From: Physella acuta
Lineage: Eukaryota; Mollusca; Gastropoda; Physidae
Length of the DNA stretch: 64,000 nt
Assembly: GCF_028476545.1 (NCBI RefSeq)
Contig: NW_026731904.1
Coordinates: 378,090-442,089 of the forward strand
Direction: 5' to 3'
A program made the position numbers and the translations under genes. Position 1 is the first letter of the stretch. Each line of letters opens with the position of its first letter. This document shows positions 26,601-35,139 of this stretch, in pieces. The notes beneath the pieces are model-generated. The model made no database searches. It had not been told where the DNA came from and worked only from the letters and a program-made list of their open reading frames with translations.

Positions 26601-29600
26601 ACCTCAACCCAGACACTGACCTAAATTACCTCAACCCAGACACTGACCTAAATTACCTCAGCCCAGACACTGACCTAAATTACCTCAGCCCAGACACTGA
26701 CCTAAATTACCTCAGCCCAGACACCGACCTAAATTACCTCAGCCCAGACACTGACCTAAATTACCTCAGCCCAGACACTGACCTAAATTACCTCAACCCA
26801 GACACCGACCTAAATTACCTCAGCCCAGACACTGACCTAAATTACCTCAGCCCAGACACTGACCTAAATTACCTCAACCCAGACACCTCAACCCAGACAC
26901 TGACCTAAATTACCTCAGCCCAGACACCGACCTAAATTACCTCAACCCAGACACTGACCTAAATTACCTCAGCCCAGACACTGACCTAAATTACCTCAAC
27001 CCAGACACTGACCTAAATTACCTCAACCCAGACACTGACCTAAATTACCTCAACCCAGACACTGACCTAAATTACCTCAGCCCAGACACTGACCTAAATT
27101 ACCTCAGCCCAGACACTGACCTAAATTACCTCAACCCAGACACCTCAACCCAGACACTGACCTAAATTACCTCAGCCCAGACACTGACCTAAATTACCTC
27201 AACCCAGACACTGACCTAAATTACCTCAGCCCAGACACCTCAACCCAGACACTGACCTAAATTACCTCAGCCCAGACACTGACCTAAATTACCTCAGCCC
27301 AGACACTGACCTAAATTACCTCAGCCCAGACACTGACCTAAATTACCTCAACCCAGACACTGACCTAAATTACCTCAACCCAGACACCTCAACCCAGACA
27401 CTGACCTAAATTACCTCAACCCAGACACTGACCTAAATTACCTCAGCCCAGACACTGACCTAAATTACCTCAGCCCAGACACCGACCTAAATTACCTCAG
27501 CCCAGACACTGACCTAAATTACCTCAGCCCAGACACTGACCTAAATTACCTCAGCCCAGACACCTCAACCCAGACACTGACCTAAATTACCTCAGCCCAG
27601 ACACTGACCTAAATTACCTCAGCCCAGACACTGACCTAAATTACCTCAGCCCAGACACCGACCTAAATTACCTCAGCCCAGACACTGACCTAAATTACCT
27701 CAGCCCAGACACTGACCTAAATTACCTCAACCCAGACACTGACCTAAATTACCTCAGCCCAGACACTGACCTAAATTACCTCAGCCCAGACACCTCAACC
27801 CAGACACTGACCTAAATTACCTCAGCCCAGACACTGACCTAAATTACCTCAGCCCAGACACTGACCTAAATTACCTCAACCCAGACACTGACCTAAATTA
27901 CCTCAGCCCAGACACCTCAGCCCAGACACTGACCTAAATTACCTCAACCCAGACACTGACCTAAATTACCTCAACCCAGACACTGACCTAAATTACCTCA
28001 GCCCAGACACCTCAGCCCAGACACTGACCTAAATTACCTCAACCCAGACACTGACCTAAATTACCTCAACCCAGACACTGACCTAAATTACCTCAACCCA
28101 GACACTGACCTAAATTACCTCAACCCAGACACTGACCTAAATTACCTCAACCCAGACACTGACCTAAATTACCTCAACCCAGACACTGACCTAAATTACC
28201 TCAGCCCAGACACCTCAACCCAGACACTGACCTAAATTACCTCAACCCAGACACTGACCTAAATTACCTCAACCCAGACACTGACCTAAATTACCTCAAC
28301 CCAGACACCTCAACCCAGACACTGACCTAAATTACCTCAGCCCAGACACTGACCTAAATTACCTCAACCCAGACACTGACCTAAATTACCTCAGCCCAGA
28401 CACCTCAACCCAGACACTGACCTAAATTACCTCAGCCCAGACACTGACCTAAATTACCTCAGCCCAGACACTGACCTAAATTACCTCAGCCCAGACACTG
28501 ACCTAAATTACCTCAGCCCAGACACTGACCTAAATTACCTCAGCCCAGACACTGACCTAAATTACCTCAACCCAGACACTGACCTAAATTACCTCAGCCC
28601 AGACACCGACCTAAATTACCTCAGCCCAGACACTGACCTAAATTACCTCAGCCCAGACACTGACCTAAATTACCTCAGCCCAGACACCTCAACCCAGACA
28701 CTGACCTAAATTACCTCAGCCCAGACACTGACCTAAATTACCTCAACCCAGACACCTCAACCCAGACACTGACCTAAATTACCTCAGCCCAGACACTGAC
28801 CTAAATTACCTCAGCCCAGACACTGACCTAAATTACCTCAGCCCAGACACCGACCTAAATTACCTCAGCCCAGACACTGACCTAAATTACCTCAGCCCAG
28901 ACACTGACCTAAATTACCTCAGCCCAGACACTGACCTAAATTACCTCAACCCAGACACTGACCTAAATTACCTCAGCCCAGACACTGACCTAAATTACCT
29001 CAACCCAGACACTGACCTAAATTACCTCAGCCCAGACACCTCAACCCAGACACTGACCTAAATTACCTCAGCCCAGACACTGACCTAAATTACCTCAACC
29101 CAGACACTGACCTAAATTACCTCAGCCCAGACACCTCAACCCAGACACTGACCTAAATTACCTCAGCCCAGACACTGACCTAAATTACCTCAACCCAGAC
29201 ACTGACCTAAATTACCTCAGCCCAGACACTGACCTAAATTACCTCAACCCAGACACTGACCTAAATTACCTCAGCCCAGACACCTCAACCCAGACACTGA
29301 CCTAAATTACCTCAGCCCAGACACTGACCTAAATTACCTCAGCCCAGACACTGACCTAAATTACCTCAACCCAGACACTGACCTAAATTACCTCAACCCA
29401 GACACCTCAACCCAGACACTGACCTAAATTACCTCAACCCAGACACTGACCTAAATTACCTCAGCCCAGACACTGACCTAAATTACCTCAGCCCAGACAC
29501 CTCAACCCAGACACTGACCTAAATTACCTCAACCCAGACACTGACCTAAATTACCTCAACCCAGACACTGACCTAAATTACCTCAGCCCAGACACTGACC

Positions 29601-32600
29601 TAAATTACCTCAGCCCAGACACTGACCTAAATTACCTCAGCCCAGACACTGACCTAAATTACCTCAGCCCAGACACTGACCTAAATTACCTCAGCCCAGA
29701 CACTGACCTAAATTACCTCAACCCAGACACTGACCTAAATTACCTCAGCCCAGACACTGACCTAAATTACCTCAGCCCAGACACCTCAACCCAGACACTG
29801 ACCTAAATTACCTCAGCCCAGACACTGACCTAAATTACCTCAGCCCAGACACCGACCTAAATTACCTCAACCCAGACACTGACCTAAATTACCTCAGCCC
29901 AGACACTGACCTAAATTACCTCAACCCAGACACCGACCTAAATTACCTCAGCCCAGACACTGACCTAAATTACCTCAGCCCAGACACTGACCTAAATTAC
30001 CTCAGCCCAGACACTGACCTAAATTACCTCAACCCAGACACCTCAACCCAGACACTGACCTAAATTACCTCAACCCAGACACCGACCTAAATTACCTCAG
30101 CCCAGACACTGACCTAAATTACCTCAGCCCAGACACCTCAACCCAGACACTGACCTAAATTTCCTCAGCCCAGACACTGACCTAAATTACCTCAGCCCAG
30201 ACACCGACCTAAATTACCTCAGCCCAGACACTGACCTAAATTACCTCAACCCAGACACTGACCTAAATTACCTCAGCCCAGACACCTCAACCCAGACACT
30301 GACCTAAATTACCTCAGCCCAGACACCGACCTAAATTACCTCAGCCCAGACACCGACCTAAATTACCTCAGCCCACACACTGACCTAAATTACCTCAGCC
30401 CAGACACCGACCTAAATTACCTCAGCCCAGACACTGACCTAAATTACCTCAGCCCAGACACTGACCTAAATTACCTCAGCCCAGACACTGACCTAAATTA
30501 CCTCAACCCAGACACTGACCTAAATTACCTCAGCCCAGACACCTCAACCCAGACACTGACCTAAATTACCTCAGCCCAGACACTGACCTAAATTACCTCA
30601 GCCCAGACACTGACCTAAATTACCTCAGCCCAGACACTGACCTAAATTACCTCAGCCCAGACACCTCAACCCAGACACTGACCTAAATTACCTCAGCCCA
30701 GACACCGACCTAAATTACCTCAGCCCAGACACTGACCTAAATTACCTCAGCCCAGACACTGACCTAAATTACCTCAGCCCAGACACTGACCTAAATTACC
30801 TCAACCCAGACACTGACCTTAATTACCTCAGCCCAGACACCTCAACCCAGACACTGACCTAAATTACCTCAGCCCAGACACTGACCTAAATTACCTCAGC
30901 CCAGACACTGACCTAAATTACCTCAGCCCAGACACTGACCTTAATTACCTCAGCCCAGACACCTCAACCCAGACACTGACCTAAATTACCTCAGCCCAGA
31001 CACTGACCTAAATTACCTCAGCCCAGACACTGACCTAAATTACCTCAGCCCAGACACTGACCTAAATTACCTCAGCCCAGACACCTCAACCCAGACACCG
31101 ACCTAAATTACCTCAGCCCAGACACTGACCTAAATTACCTCAGCCCAGACACTGACCTAAATTACCTCAGCCCAGACACCGACCTAAATTACCTCAGCCC
31201 AGACACTGACCTAAATTACCTCAGCCCAGACACCGACCTAAATTACCTCAGCCCAGACACCGACCTAAATTACCTCAGCCCAGACACTGACCTAAATTAC
31301 CTCAGCCCAGACACCGACCTAAATTACCTCAGCCCAGACACCGACCTAAATTACCTCAGCCCAGACACTGACCTAAATTACCTCAACCCAGACACTGACC
31401 TAAATTACCTCAGCCCAGACACCTCAACCCAGACACTGACCTAAATTACCTCAACCCAGACACTGACCTAAATTACCTCAGCCCAGACACCGACCTAAAT
31501 TACCTCAGCCCAGACACTGACCTAAATTACCTCAACGCAGACACTGACCTAAATTACCTCAGCCCAGACACCGACCTAAATTACCTCAACCCAGACACTG
31601 ACCTAAATTACCTCAGCCCAGACACTGACCTAAATTACCTCAGCCCAGACACCGACCTAAATTACCTCAGCCCAGACACCGACCTAAATTACCTCAGCCC
31701 AGACACTGACCTAAATTACCTCAGCCCAGACACCGACCTAAATTACCTCAGCCCAGACACTGACCTAAATTACCTCAGCCCAGACACTGACCTAAATTAC
31801 CTCAGCCCAGACACCGACCTAAATTACCTCAGCCCAGACACTGACCTAAATTACCTCAACCCAGACACTGACCTAAATTACCTCAACCCAGACACCTCAA
31901 CCCAGACACTGACCTAAATTACCTCAGCCCAGACACTGACCTAAATTACCTCAGCCCAGACACTGACCTAAATTACCTCAGCCCAGACACTGACCTAAAT
32001 TACCTCAGCCCAGACACCGACCTAAATTACCTCAACCCAGACACTGACCTAAATTACCTTGTCCTTGAGGATGTATCTCGACCTTCTATCACTTGTATAT
32101 TTCTGCTCATATGCAATTGATTTGATTACCCTTATTTCTCATCTATTTCAGAGTCAATATAAGTTTGTATGTGAAGCAATTTTACGAGTGTATAATGGTA
32201 AGCAGTTGTATTTATTTTTTTTTCTGATCAATTCACTTTGTAAAGTATTGCATCCAATTTGATGTAGAACCCTGTGAAAATAGTCTGGAATATTCAATTA
32301 ATTAAATATTTTTAATGATGTCTTATTAAAAAGTATGTGGTGCCAATTTATGTTTGTCTTACGGAATTGAAACTTCAGGTTAAAATTAATGCTTCATTTA
32401 AATAAATAGAGTAGGCTTGAAAAGTCTATGTAATCATACTATACATTTTTTTTTTAAAAATATATTGCTAGCAGTAAAATAAAAGTTTTTAAAAATTAAA
32501 ACTGTTTGGGAACATTGATTAAACTCTATATTTTTGTATTGAATATGAGCCATTAAAAAGCCATTTATAATTATTTTATCAATTCAAATATATATTTTTA

Positions 32601-33787
32601 AACAAAACGCCCTCAGTCCCTCCTTGAAGTCAACTTGAGTGGCCATGGAGAGAAAATCAGAACATTTGTTTTCCATGATAAAATACACAATAGTGGCCAA
32701 TGGGGTATGGCCTAGTAGTTTATTTATATGAAATAATATAAAATACCCTTACGCCACAACACCCTGACTAAACTAATCCAAATTAAAATTAAAGTGTTTG
32801 CTAAATTACAATTATATTAATCGTTATTATTTGTTTGAATATTTTTAGCTGTAATAAAACCGGTATTCACTTTTTACTTACTTTATAAATGTTATAAAAT
32901 ATTCAAATTTGGTTGAAAAATATGCTTTCTGGCAACAACCATTTGCTACCAAGCCTATTGTAGCCTTTAATGCAAAAAAAAATCTTTAAATTTTATGCAT
33001 TTGCAACTTTTTATATGAATTTTTTTTTTTTCAAGTTTAAGAATTTTTTTTGTTAAGTATTTTCTTGCGGCAGCGATGGTGGCACAAATTTGTATCAATG
33101 GCAACAATAAAGATAGAAGGCGTCTCCTCAAACTTGTTATTATCCATTAAGTCTAGATAATAGTTGGTTCATAGTGAAATATAATATTTTAGCAAATTCT
33201 AATCTGTACGTGACACTAAACACATTCAAGATGTAATCTGTACGTGACACTAAACACATTCAAGATGTAATCTTTACCTGATACTAAACACATTCAAGAT
33301 GTAATCTGTACGTGACACTAAACACATTCAAGATGTAATCTGTACGTGACACTAAACACATTCAAGATGTAATCTGTACATGACACTAAACACATTCAAG
33401 ATGTAATCTGTACGTGACACTAAACACATTCAAGATGTAATCTTTACTGTTTACAACTTACAGGGCAATATTATGTTGTGGTATCCTGGGTTATGTAATT
33501 TATAGATGGTGGGTTATGTAATGTATAAATTGTGTGTTATGTTATGTATAGGTGGTGGGTTATGTAATGTATAGATGGTGTGTTATGTTATGTATAGCTT
33601 GTGTGTTATGTTATGTATAGATGGTGGGTTATGTAATGTATAGATGGTGTGTTATGTTATGTAAAAACTTCAAGTGATGTCATACTATGTAAAGATATGT
33701 GATGTCAAGTTAGACAAACATGTCATGTCTTATTTTCTTTTGTTCACAGAAGGTCTAGTGAAACCCCATGAAGACTTTAGAAGATGA
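862..33787 (+). CDS. PTPN4: Tyrosine-protein phosphatase non-receptor type 4/3 orthologue, C-terminal part (8 exons)
   Basis: Join 862-1019, 10093-10183, 10825-10892, 15716-15799, 16328-16668, 20072-20207, 32152-32197 and 33750-33787. Every junction has GT/AG and matching phase, giving 319 residues and a TGA stop. The product closely resembles the end of human PTPN4/PTPN3, which have an N-terminal FERM domain and a PDZ domain before the phosphatase; those must lie left of the window. Seen here: an acidic linker ([13 protein letters not shown], residues 5-17), KNRYRD (74-79), [17 protein letters not shown] with the general acid Asp (212-218), the P-loop [10 protein letters not shown] with catalytic Cys (245-254, split by an intron), and the Q-loop QTSSQY (290-295). 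All key PTP residues are present, so the enzyme should dephosphorylate phosphotyrosine proteins at the membrane cortex. PTPN3 and PTPN4 are vertebrate paralogues, so this is probably a co-orthologue. The gene is odd only in its introns, which are mostly minisatellite. Confidence 0.93.
1083..9924 (+). repeat. 8.8-kb intronic minisatellite of interleaved 21- and 26-bp units
   Basis: Roughly 350-370 units of the form GTGAGC(A/T)ACATA, optionally CATAA, then GACAGGTGG. Two binary differences, an A/T at position 7 and the presence or absence of a 5-bp CATAA, give four unit types in irregular order. Rare variants include ACATGTGGG, CTACGTAG, AACATAAACAG and GGTCCAACATAG. Higher-order duplications are visible: a 240-bp period at 9212/9452/9692 and a 380-bp offset between about 6480-6640 and 6860-7020. 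Every unit contains CAG|GTGGGT, which resembles a 5' splice site. The array fills almost the whole intron between the first two visible PTPN4 exons. The many open frames across it are artefacts of the repeat. Confidence 0.97.
10093..10183 (+). CDS. PTPN4: PTPN4 exon: start of PTP domain (KNRYRD)
   Basis: The acceptor is TTGTTTTCAG and the donor is CCAT|GTAAGA. The 91 bases encode [14 protein letters not shown] through [10 protein letters not shown] and the first base of the next Tyr codon. KNRYRD is the conserved PTP motif 1, which lines the phosphotyrosine pocket. The QLYRKKPG.T start is shared with PTPN3/PTPN4. Confidence 0.93.
10250..10798 (+). repeat. 37-bp intronic minisatellite, about 15 copies
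   Basis: The AT-rich unit contains GATTTTATTTGTGCTAAATC and TTCTCTATGACTTGATA. The first copies are degenerate and the later ones almost identical. The array ends 26 bp before the next exon, so it abuts the branch-point and acceptor region of the 10825 exon. Confidence 0.92.
10825..10892 (+). CDS. PTPN4: PTPN4 exon: ..[18 protein letters not shown]
   Basis: The acceptor is CTCGAGCAG and the donor is AAT|GTAAGT. The 68 bases complete the Tyr codon and encode [20 protein letters not shown] and VN. DYINAN is the conserved PTP motif after KNRYRD. The exon ends in phase 0. Confidence 0.93.
10924..10943 (+). repeat. Short interstitial telomere-like repeat
   Basis: Three consecutive TTAGGG copies lie 30 bp downstream of an exon donor. 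This is a very short interstitial telomeric sequence inside a host intron. Confidence 0.8.
11300..11530 (+). repeat. Interspersed repeat copy (shared with 56.6-57.1 kb)
   Basis: It holds AAGATTTTAACAAATCTC, a GTTGGAAAAACTTTGTTTTG block, TTGTCTGTATGTCTG and a CCCTTTAACTGGAAGTGTTA block. These parallel blocks at about 56,690-56,910 (GTCGGAAAAACATAGTTTTG, and TTAACCGGAAGTGGAAC) in the same order. No coding capacity, long terminal repeats or clear ends are seen, so the class is unknown. Confidence 0.5.
11562..11925 (-). mobile_element. Helitron-like non-autonomous element, copy 1
   Basis: Read on the minus strand it ends with GCGCCATATGCCGCGGGTCAGC. The same hairpin-plus-tail end occurs at 15,057-15,090 and 55,665-55,693. 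Its interior shares the GTGAATTC/AATTTAT block, a G/C-run, GATCAAGCAGAACTTGTTA and a TGTAAACATTTGGCGTGAAC block with the 13.4-kb copy in inverse orientation. The 5' end near 11,925 is decayed. The assignment rests on the 3' hairpin and on the TCTATATATA starts of the better copies. Confidence 0.5.
12302..12620 (+). repeat. 26-bp intronic minisatellite, about 12 copies
   Basis: The unit contains CCTGCGCATGTCATTCACAA followed by GTCTGT. Three or four units carry TGTGCATG in place of TGCGCATG, a CpG-to-TpG type change. The length is not a multiple of three, so the three overlapping open frames are reading-frame shadows of the repeat. Confidence 0.95.
12964..13037. repeat. (TA)n microsatellite
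   Basis: About 36 uninterrupted TA dinucleotides, directly before the Helitron-like copy that starts near 13,073. Open frames of alternating Tyr/Ile here are spurious. Confidence 0.97.
13073..13413 (+). mobile_element. Helitron-like non-autonomous element, copy 2
   Basis: It begins TCTATATATATAAAATTC and TCTTCATGG, and ends with GTAGGTCGGCTTGTA after an imperfect hairpin region. The interior holds a 17-bp tandem array (GACTAATGTTTACAATC, about 7 copies, 13,200-13,320) and the TCGAATTCAAAAATTATGAA block common to the family. Copy 3 follows immediately in the same orientation. Confidence 0.5.
13414..15090 (+). mobile_element. Helitron-like non-autonomous element, copy 3, swollen by an internal minisatellite
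   Basis: It starts with ACATATAATTCTCTTCATGG and ends TAGCGGCGTATGCCTACGGC then AAGGGTCAGCTTGTA. The hairpin-like GCGGCGTATGCC... with a CAGCTTGT tail resembles Helitron 3' ends, which usually have a GC hairpin then CTRR. The body (about 270 bp) matches copies 1 and 4. The block starting at the GAATTC motif has expanded into about 29 tandem copies (13,682-15,055). No Rep/helicase is present, so it is non-autonomous. Confidence 0.55.
13682..15055 (+). repeat. 47-bp minisatellite inside Helitron-like copy 3, about 29 copies
   Basis: The unit contains GAATTCACAAATATGAATTA, CTATAAAGTAGAAAG and AAAACAACTAA. Most units are 47 bp; variants have AAATTATG (48 bp), GAATTCGC, ATAATTCGC or TATTAAGTAG. 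Nearly every unit has an EcoRI-type GAATTC. Copies 1, 2 and 4 of the element carry this segment once, so the array arose inside one inserted element. Confidence 0.95.
15716..15799 (+). CDS. PTPN4: PTPN4 exon: [20 protein letters not shown]..
   Basis: The acceptor is TTTTTCTCTTCAG and the donor is CAG|GTAGGT. The 84 bases (28 codons, phase 0) encode [20 protein letters not shown] then NTCNDFWQ, nearly identical to the corresponding PTPN4 segment (..YIA.QGPLP.TC.DFW). The last 31 bases and the donor are repeated downstream nine more times. Confidence 0.95.
15769..16183 (+). repeat. 42-bp minisatellite copying an exon end plus its splice donor, 10 copies
   Basis: Each unit carries CATTACCCAACACCTGT, (A/T)ATGATTTCTGGCAG, then GTAGGTTAAA. 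The first copy is the true exon end. Later potential donors fall every 42 bp, with the last after 16,177. Since 42 is a multiple of three and each unit holds TAA in the exon's frame just after the donor, use of any downstream donor would bring in a stop. The (A/T) alternates between TGTAATG and TGTTATG. Confidence 0.96.
16328..16668 (+). CDS. PTPN4: PTPN4 exon: central PTP domain with WPDHGVP
   Basis: The acceptor is TTTTAATTGCAG and the donor is TGCAG|GTCACT. The 341 bases encode 113 residues from [20 protein letters not shown] through [21 protein letters not shown] and the catalytic HC. The Ser codon after Cys is completed by the next exon. This is the largest visible exon and the part most similar to PTPN3/PTPN4. 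Confidence 0.96.
16922..17781 (+). repeat. 37-bp intronic minisatellite, about 22 copies
   Basis: The unit contains CATCAAACTGTGAATGTACA, GGTCTTTCCATTCTTAG. Some units carry an extra CTTCC or CTCA before CATCAAAC. Each unit holds both an ACAG|GT donor-like and a pyrimidine-rich TCTTTCCATTCTTAG acceptor-like sequence. It passes directly into the CCCTCA-rich array. Confidence 0.94.
17786..20054 (+). repeat. 2.3-kb C-rich satellite (CCCTCACC / CCCAACCCTCA / CTACCCTCA)
   Basis: Short units of 5 to 12 bp built from ACCCTCACCTA, ACCCTCACCCA and CCAACCCTCACC, with CCTAACCCT units mostly near the 5' end. It resembles degenerate CCCTAA telomere repeats. Triplets of C recur every 5-6 bp on the + strand, so the - strand is G-triplet rich. 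The array ends about 17 bp before the acceptor of the P-loop exon, so it forms most of that acceptor's upstream context. Confidence 0.95.
20072..20207 (+). CDS. PTPN4: PTPN4 exon: P-loop SAGIGRTG
   Basis: The acceptor is TTGAATTTACAG and the donor is TCT|GTAAGT. The 136 bases complete the Ser codon of the P-loop and encode [40 protein letters not shown] and LIQTS. Arg of the GIGRTG loop binds the phosphate. The exon end and donor are repeated three more times downstream. Confidence 0.96.
20175..20312 (+). repeat. 33-bp minisatellite copying an exon end plus its splice donor, 4 copies
   Basis: Each unit has CTCATTC(A/T)AACATCT then GTAAGTTAGATTTCTACT. The true exon ends at 20,207, and copies of the donor follow after 20,240, 20,273 and 20,306. 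As with the 42-bp array, the period is a multiple of three and an in-frame TAG (GTA AGT TAG) follows the first donor. Confidence 0.95.
20309..20779. other. Intronic spacer with (TA)n at 20,602-20,658
   Basis: I see no exon and no recognised element here, apart from about 28 TA dinucleotides. The 20,330-20,600 part has a relatively GC-rich, non-repeated texture and might be an old transposon fragment that I cannot name. Confidence 0.6.
20780..24207 (+). repeat. 38/39-bp intronic minisatellite, about 89 copies
   Basis: The unit contains GACAGAGTAGTTGAGTGATC and AGTCCTAGGGTTAGATGA. Variation is concentrated in CCTAGGGTT, CCTATGGGTT, CCTATGGTT or CCTAGGGGTT and in GATGAGAC or GATAAGAC. Blocks of units recur in the same order, for example alternating GATAAG/GATGAG around 22,250-22,560, which shows higher-order duplication. 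Confidence 0.96.
24540..24601 (-). mobile_element. Fragment of a MITE with CAGTGGCATAGCCAGG end
   Basis: On the minus strand the end reads CAGTGGCATAGCCAGGATTG followed by a G-run. This resembles the terminus of the hAT-type MITE at 172-464. The opposite end and any target duplication are not visible. Confidence 0.35.
24778..25149 (+). repeat. 70-bp intronic tandem repeat, about 5 copies
   Basis: The unit includes AATATTTAGACCTAAAC, TTTAGCAAATGTAAACATTC and CGGCACTGAATGATGACA. Copies alternate between CTTAAAATATT and CTTCAAATATT and between AAACCTTAG and AAACTTTAG, so a two-unit period is emerging. It runs straight into the next, unrelated array. Confidence 0.92.
25183..32059 (+). repeat. 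6.9-kb intronic minisatellite of 27-bp units, about 250 copies
   Basis: The unit contains CCTCAGCCCAGACACTGACC and TAAATTA. Units vary at CAGCCC/CAACCC and at ACACCGACC/ACACTGACC. Dozens of shortened units (CCTCAGCCCAGACA fused to CCTCAACCC) recur and break the 27-bp frame. The first about 30 full units are in frame and would read as LSPDTDLNY repeats, but this is an intron of PTPN4. The array ends 92 bp before the 32,152 exon. Confidence 0.96.
32152..32197 (+). CDS. PTPN4: PTPN4 exon: [15 protein letters not shown]
   Basis: The acceptor is CATCTATTTCAG and the donor is AATG|GTAAGC. The 46 bases encode [15 protein letters not shown] and the first base of the next codon, completing the Q-loop (QTS|SQY). 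It matches QTPSQYRFVCEAILKVY of PTPN4. Confidence 0.95.
32198..33198. other. AT-rich unique intron sequence
   Basis: A long AT-rich stretch with no exon, clear repeat or element that I can support. It is one of the few non-tandem stretches within the gene. Confidence 0.6.
33199..33446 (+). repeat. 34-bp intronic minisatellite, about 7 copies
   Basis: The unit contains ATGTAATCTGTACGTGACAC and TAAACACATTCAAG. One unit has TTTACCTGATAC, another TACATGACAC. Confidence 0.94.
33487..33664 (+). repeat. About 23-bp degenerate tandem repeat, about 8 copies
   Basis: Units of the form TATGTAATGTATAGATGG, TGGGT, alternating with GTGTGTTATGTTATGTATAG. It lies 85 bp upstream of the last coding exon. Confidence 0.85.
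33750..33787 (+). CDS. PTPN4: PTPN4 terminal coding exon and stop
   Basis: The acceptor is TTTTGTTCACAG. The 38 bases complete a Glu codon, encode [11 protein letters not shown] and end in TGA at 33,785-33,787. It matches EGFVKP near the PTPN4 C-terminus. Confidence 0.93.
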
Positions 33788-33868
33788 GATCCTGTCATAG
33801 ATTGTTCAAAGGTCACAGTCTTAGCTGTATTTAAAGGTCACAGTCTTAGCTGTATTTAACTATTTAAC

Positions 33869-34617
33869 CACCAACCAGTACACAGTGCCTGGCCCACCAA
33901 CCAGTACACATTGCCTGGCCCACCAACCAGTACACATTGCCTGGCCCACCAACTAGTACACATTGCCTGGCCCACCAACCAGTACACATTGCCTGGCCCA
34001 CCAACCAGTACACATTGCCTGGCCCACCAACCAGTACACATTGCCTGGCCCACCAACTACTAAACACATACACTGGCCCACCAACCAGTACACATTGCCT
34101 GGCCCACCAACCAGTACACATTGCCTGGCCCACCAACTACTAAACACATACACTGGCCCACCAACCAGTACACATTGCCTGGCCCACCAACCAGTACACA
34201 TTGCCTGGCCCACCAACCAGTACACATTGCCTGGCCCACCAACCAGTACACATTGCCTGGCCCACCAACCAGTACACATTGCCTGGCCCACCAACCAGTA
34301 CACATTGCCTGGCCCACCAACCAGTACACATTGCCTGGCCCACCAACCAGTACACATTGCCTGGCCCACCAACCAGTACACATTGCCTGGCCCACCAACC
34401 AGTACACATTGCCTGGCCCACCAACCAGTACACATTGCCTGGCCCACCAACCAGTACACATTGCCTGGCCCACCAACCAGTACACATTGCCTGGCCCACC
34501 AACCAGTACACATTGCCTGGCCCACCAACCAGTACACATTGCCTGGCCCACCAACCAGTACACATTGCCTGGCCCACCAACCAGTACACATTGCCTGGCC
34601 CACCAACCAGTACACTG
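33869..34617 (+). repeat. 26-bp minisatellite in the presumed 3' UTR, about 28 copies
   Basis: The unit contains CCAACCAGTACACATTGCCT and GGCCCA. Two units near 34,065 and 34,140 are replaced by an AACTACTAAACACATACACT variant. It is the most homogeneous array in the window. Because the unit has no stop in several frames, long open frames appear on both strands; none resembles a gene. Confidence 0.96.
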
Positions 34618-34901
34618 GCAGACCTAAAAGAAATAATTTATTTGGCTATTTTAACTTCATAATTTTGGCCAGTAAGTTATAATGTGGATTTATTTTAAAA
34701 CCCTAACCCTTGGCATAACTGTTGACCTGGATTCAGCATATAGTTGTAAATTTTGATGGTATGATGGAAACATATTGCTGTTATGGTTGGTATTGCTTGG
34801 ATACAAAAAACAAAACGTGATCGGTGAAACATACTAGAGGTAGACATAAATTTCTCTTGGGCCAGTGTTGTACATTTTTAAATAGGATGATGTATGAAAT
34901 G

Positions 34902-34902
<1 letters not shown>

Positions 34903-34978
<76 letters not shown>

Positions 34979-35051
34979 TGTCTATATAAATACATATTTG
35001 TGTGTGTATATATTTATATAAATATATCTGTATATGTAGATAGATATTTAT

Positions 35052-35128
<77 letters not shown>
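34903..35128. repeat. Two (TA)n microsatellites with a TA/TG-rich spacer
   Basis: TA runs at about 34,903-34,975 and 35,060-35,128, separated by an ATATTTGTGTGTGTAT-type spacer. Confidence 0.95.

Positions 35129-35139
<11 letters not shown>

Noticed and set aside
1083-32059. The arrays as assembly artefacts
   Set aside because: Unit variants, higher-order duplications and clean junctions to unique sequence argue for real arrays, although exact copy numbers may be wrong and need long reads.
33856-34682. Several 150-240-codon frames on both strands
   Set aside because: The 26-bp unit is stop-free in many frames on both strands, no domain is recognisable, and overlapping frames on both strands argue against coding.
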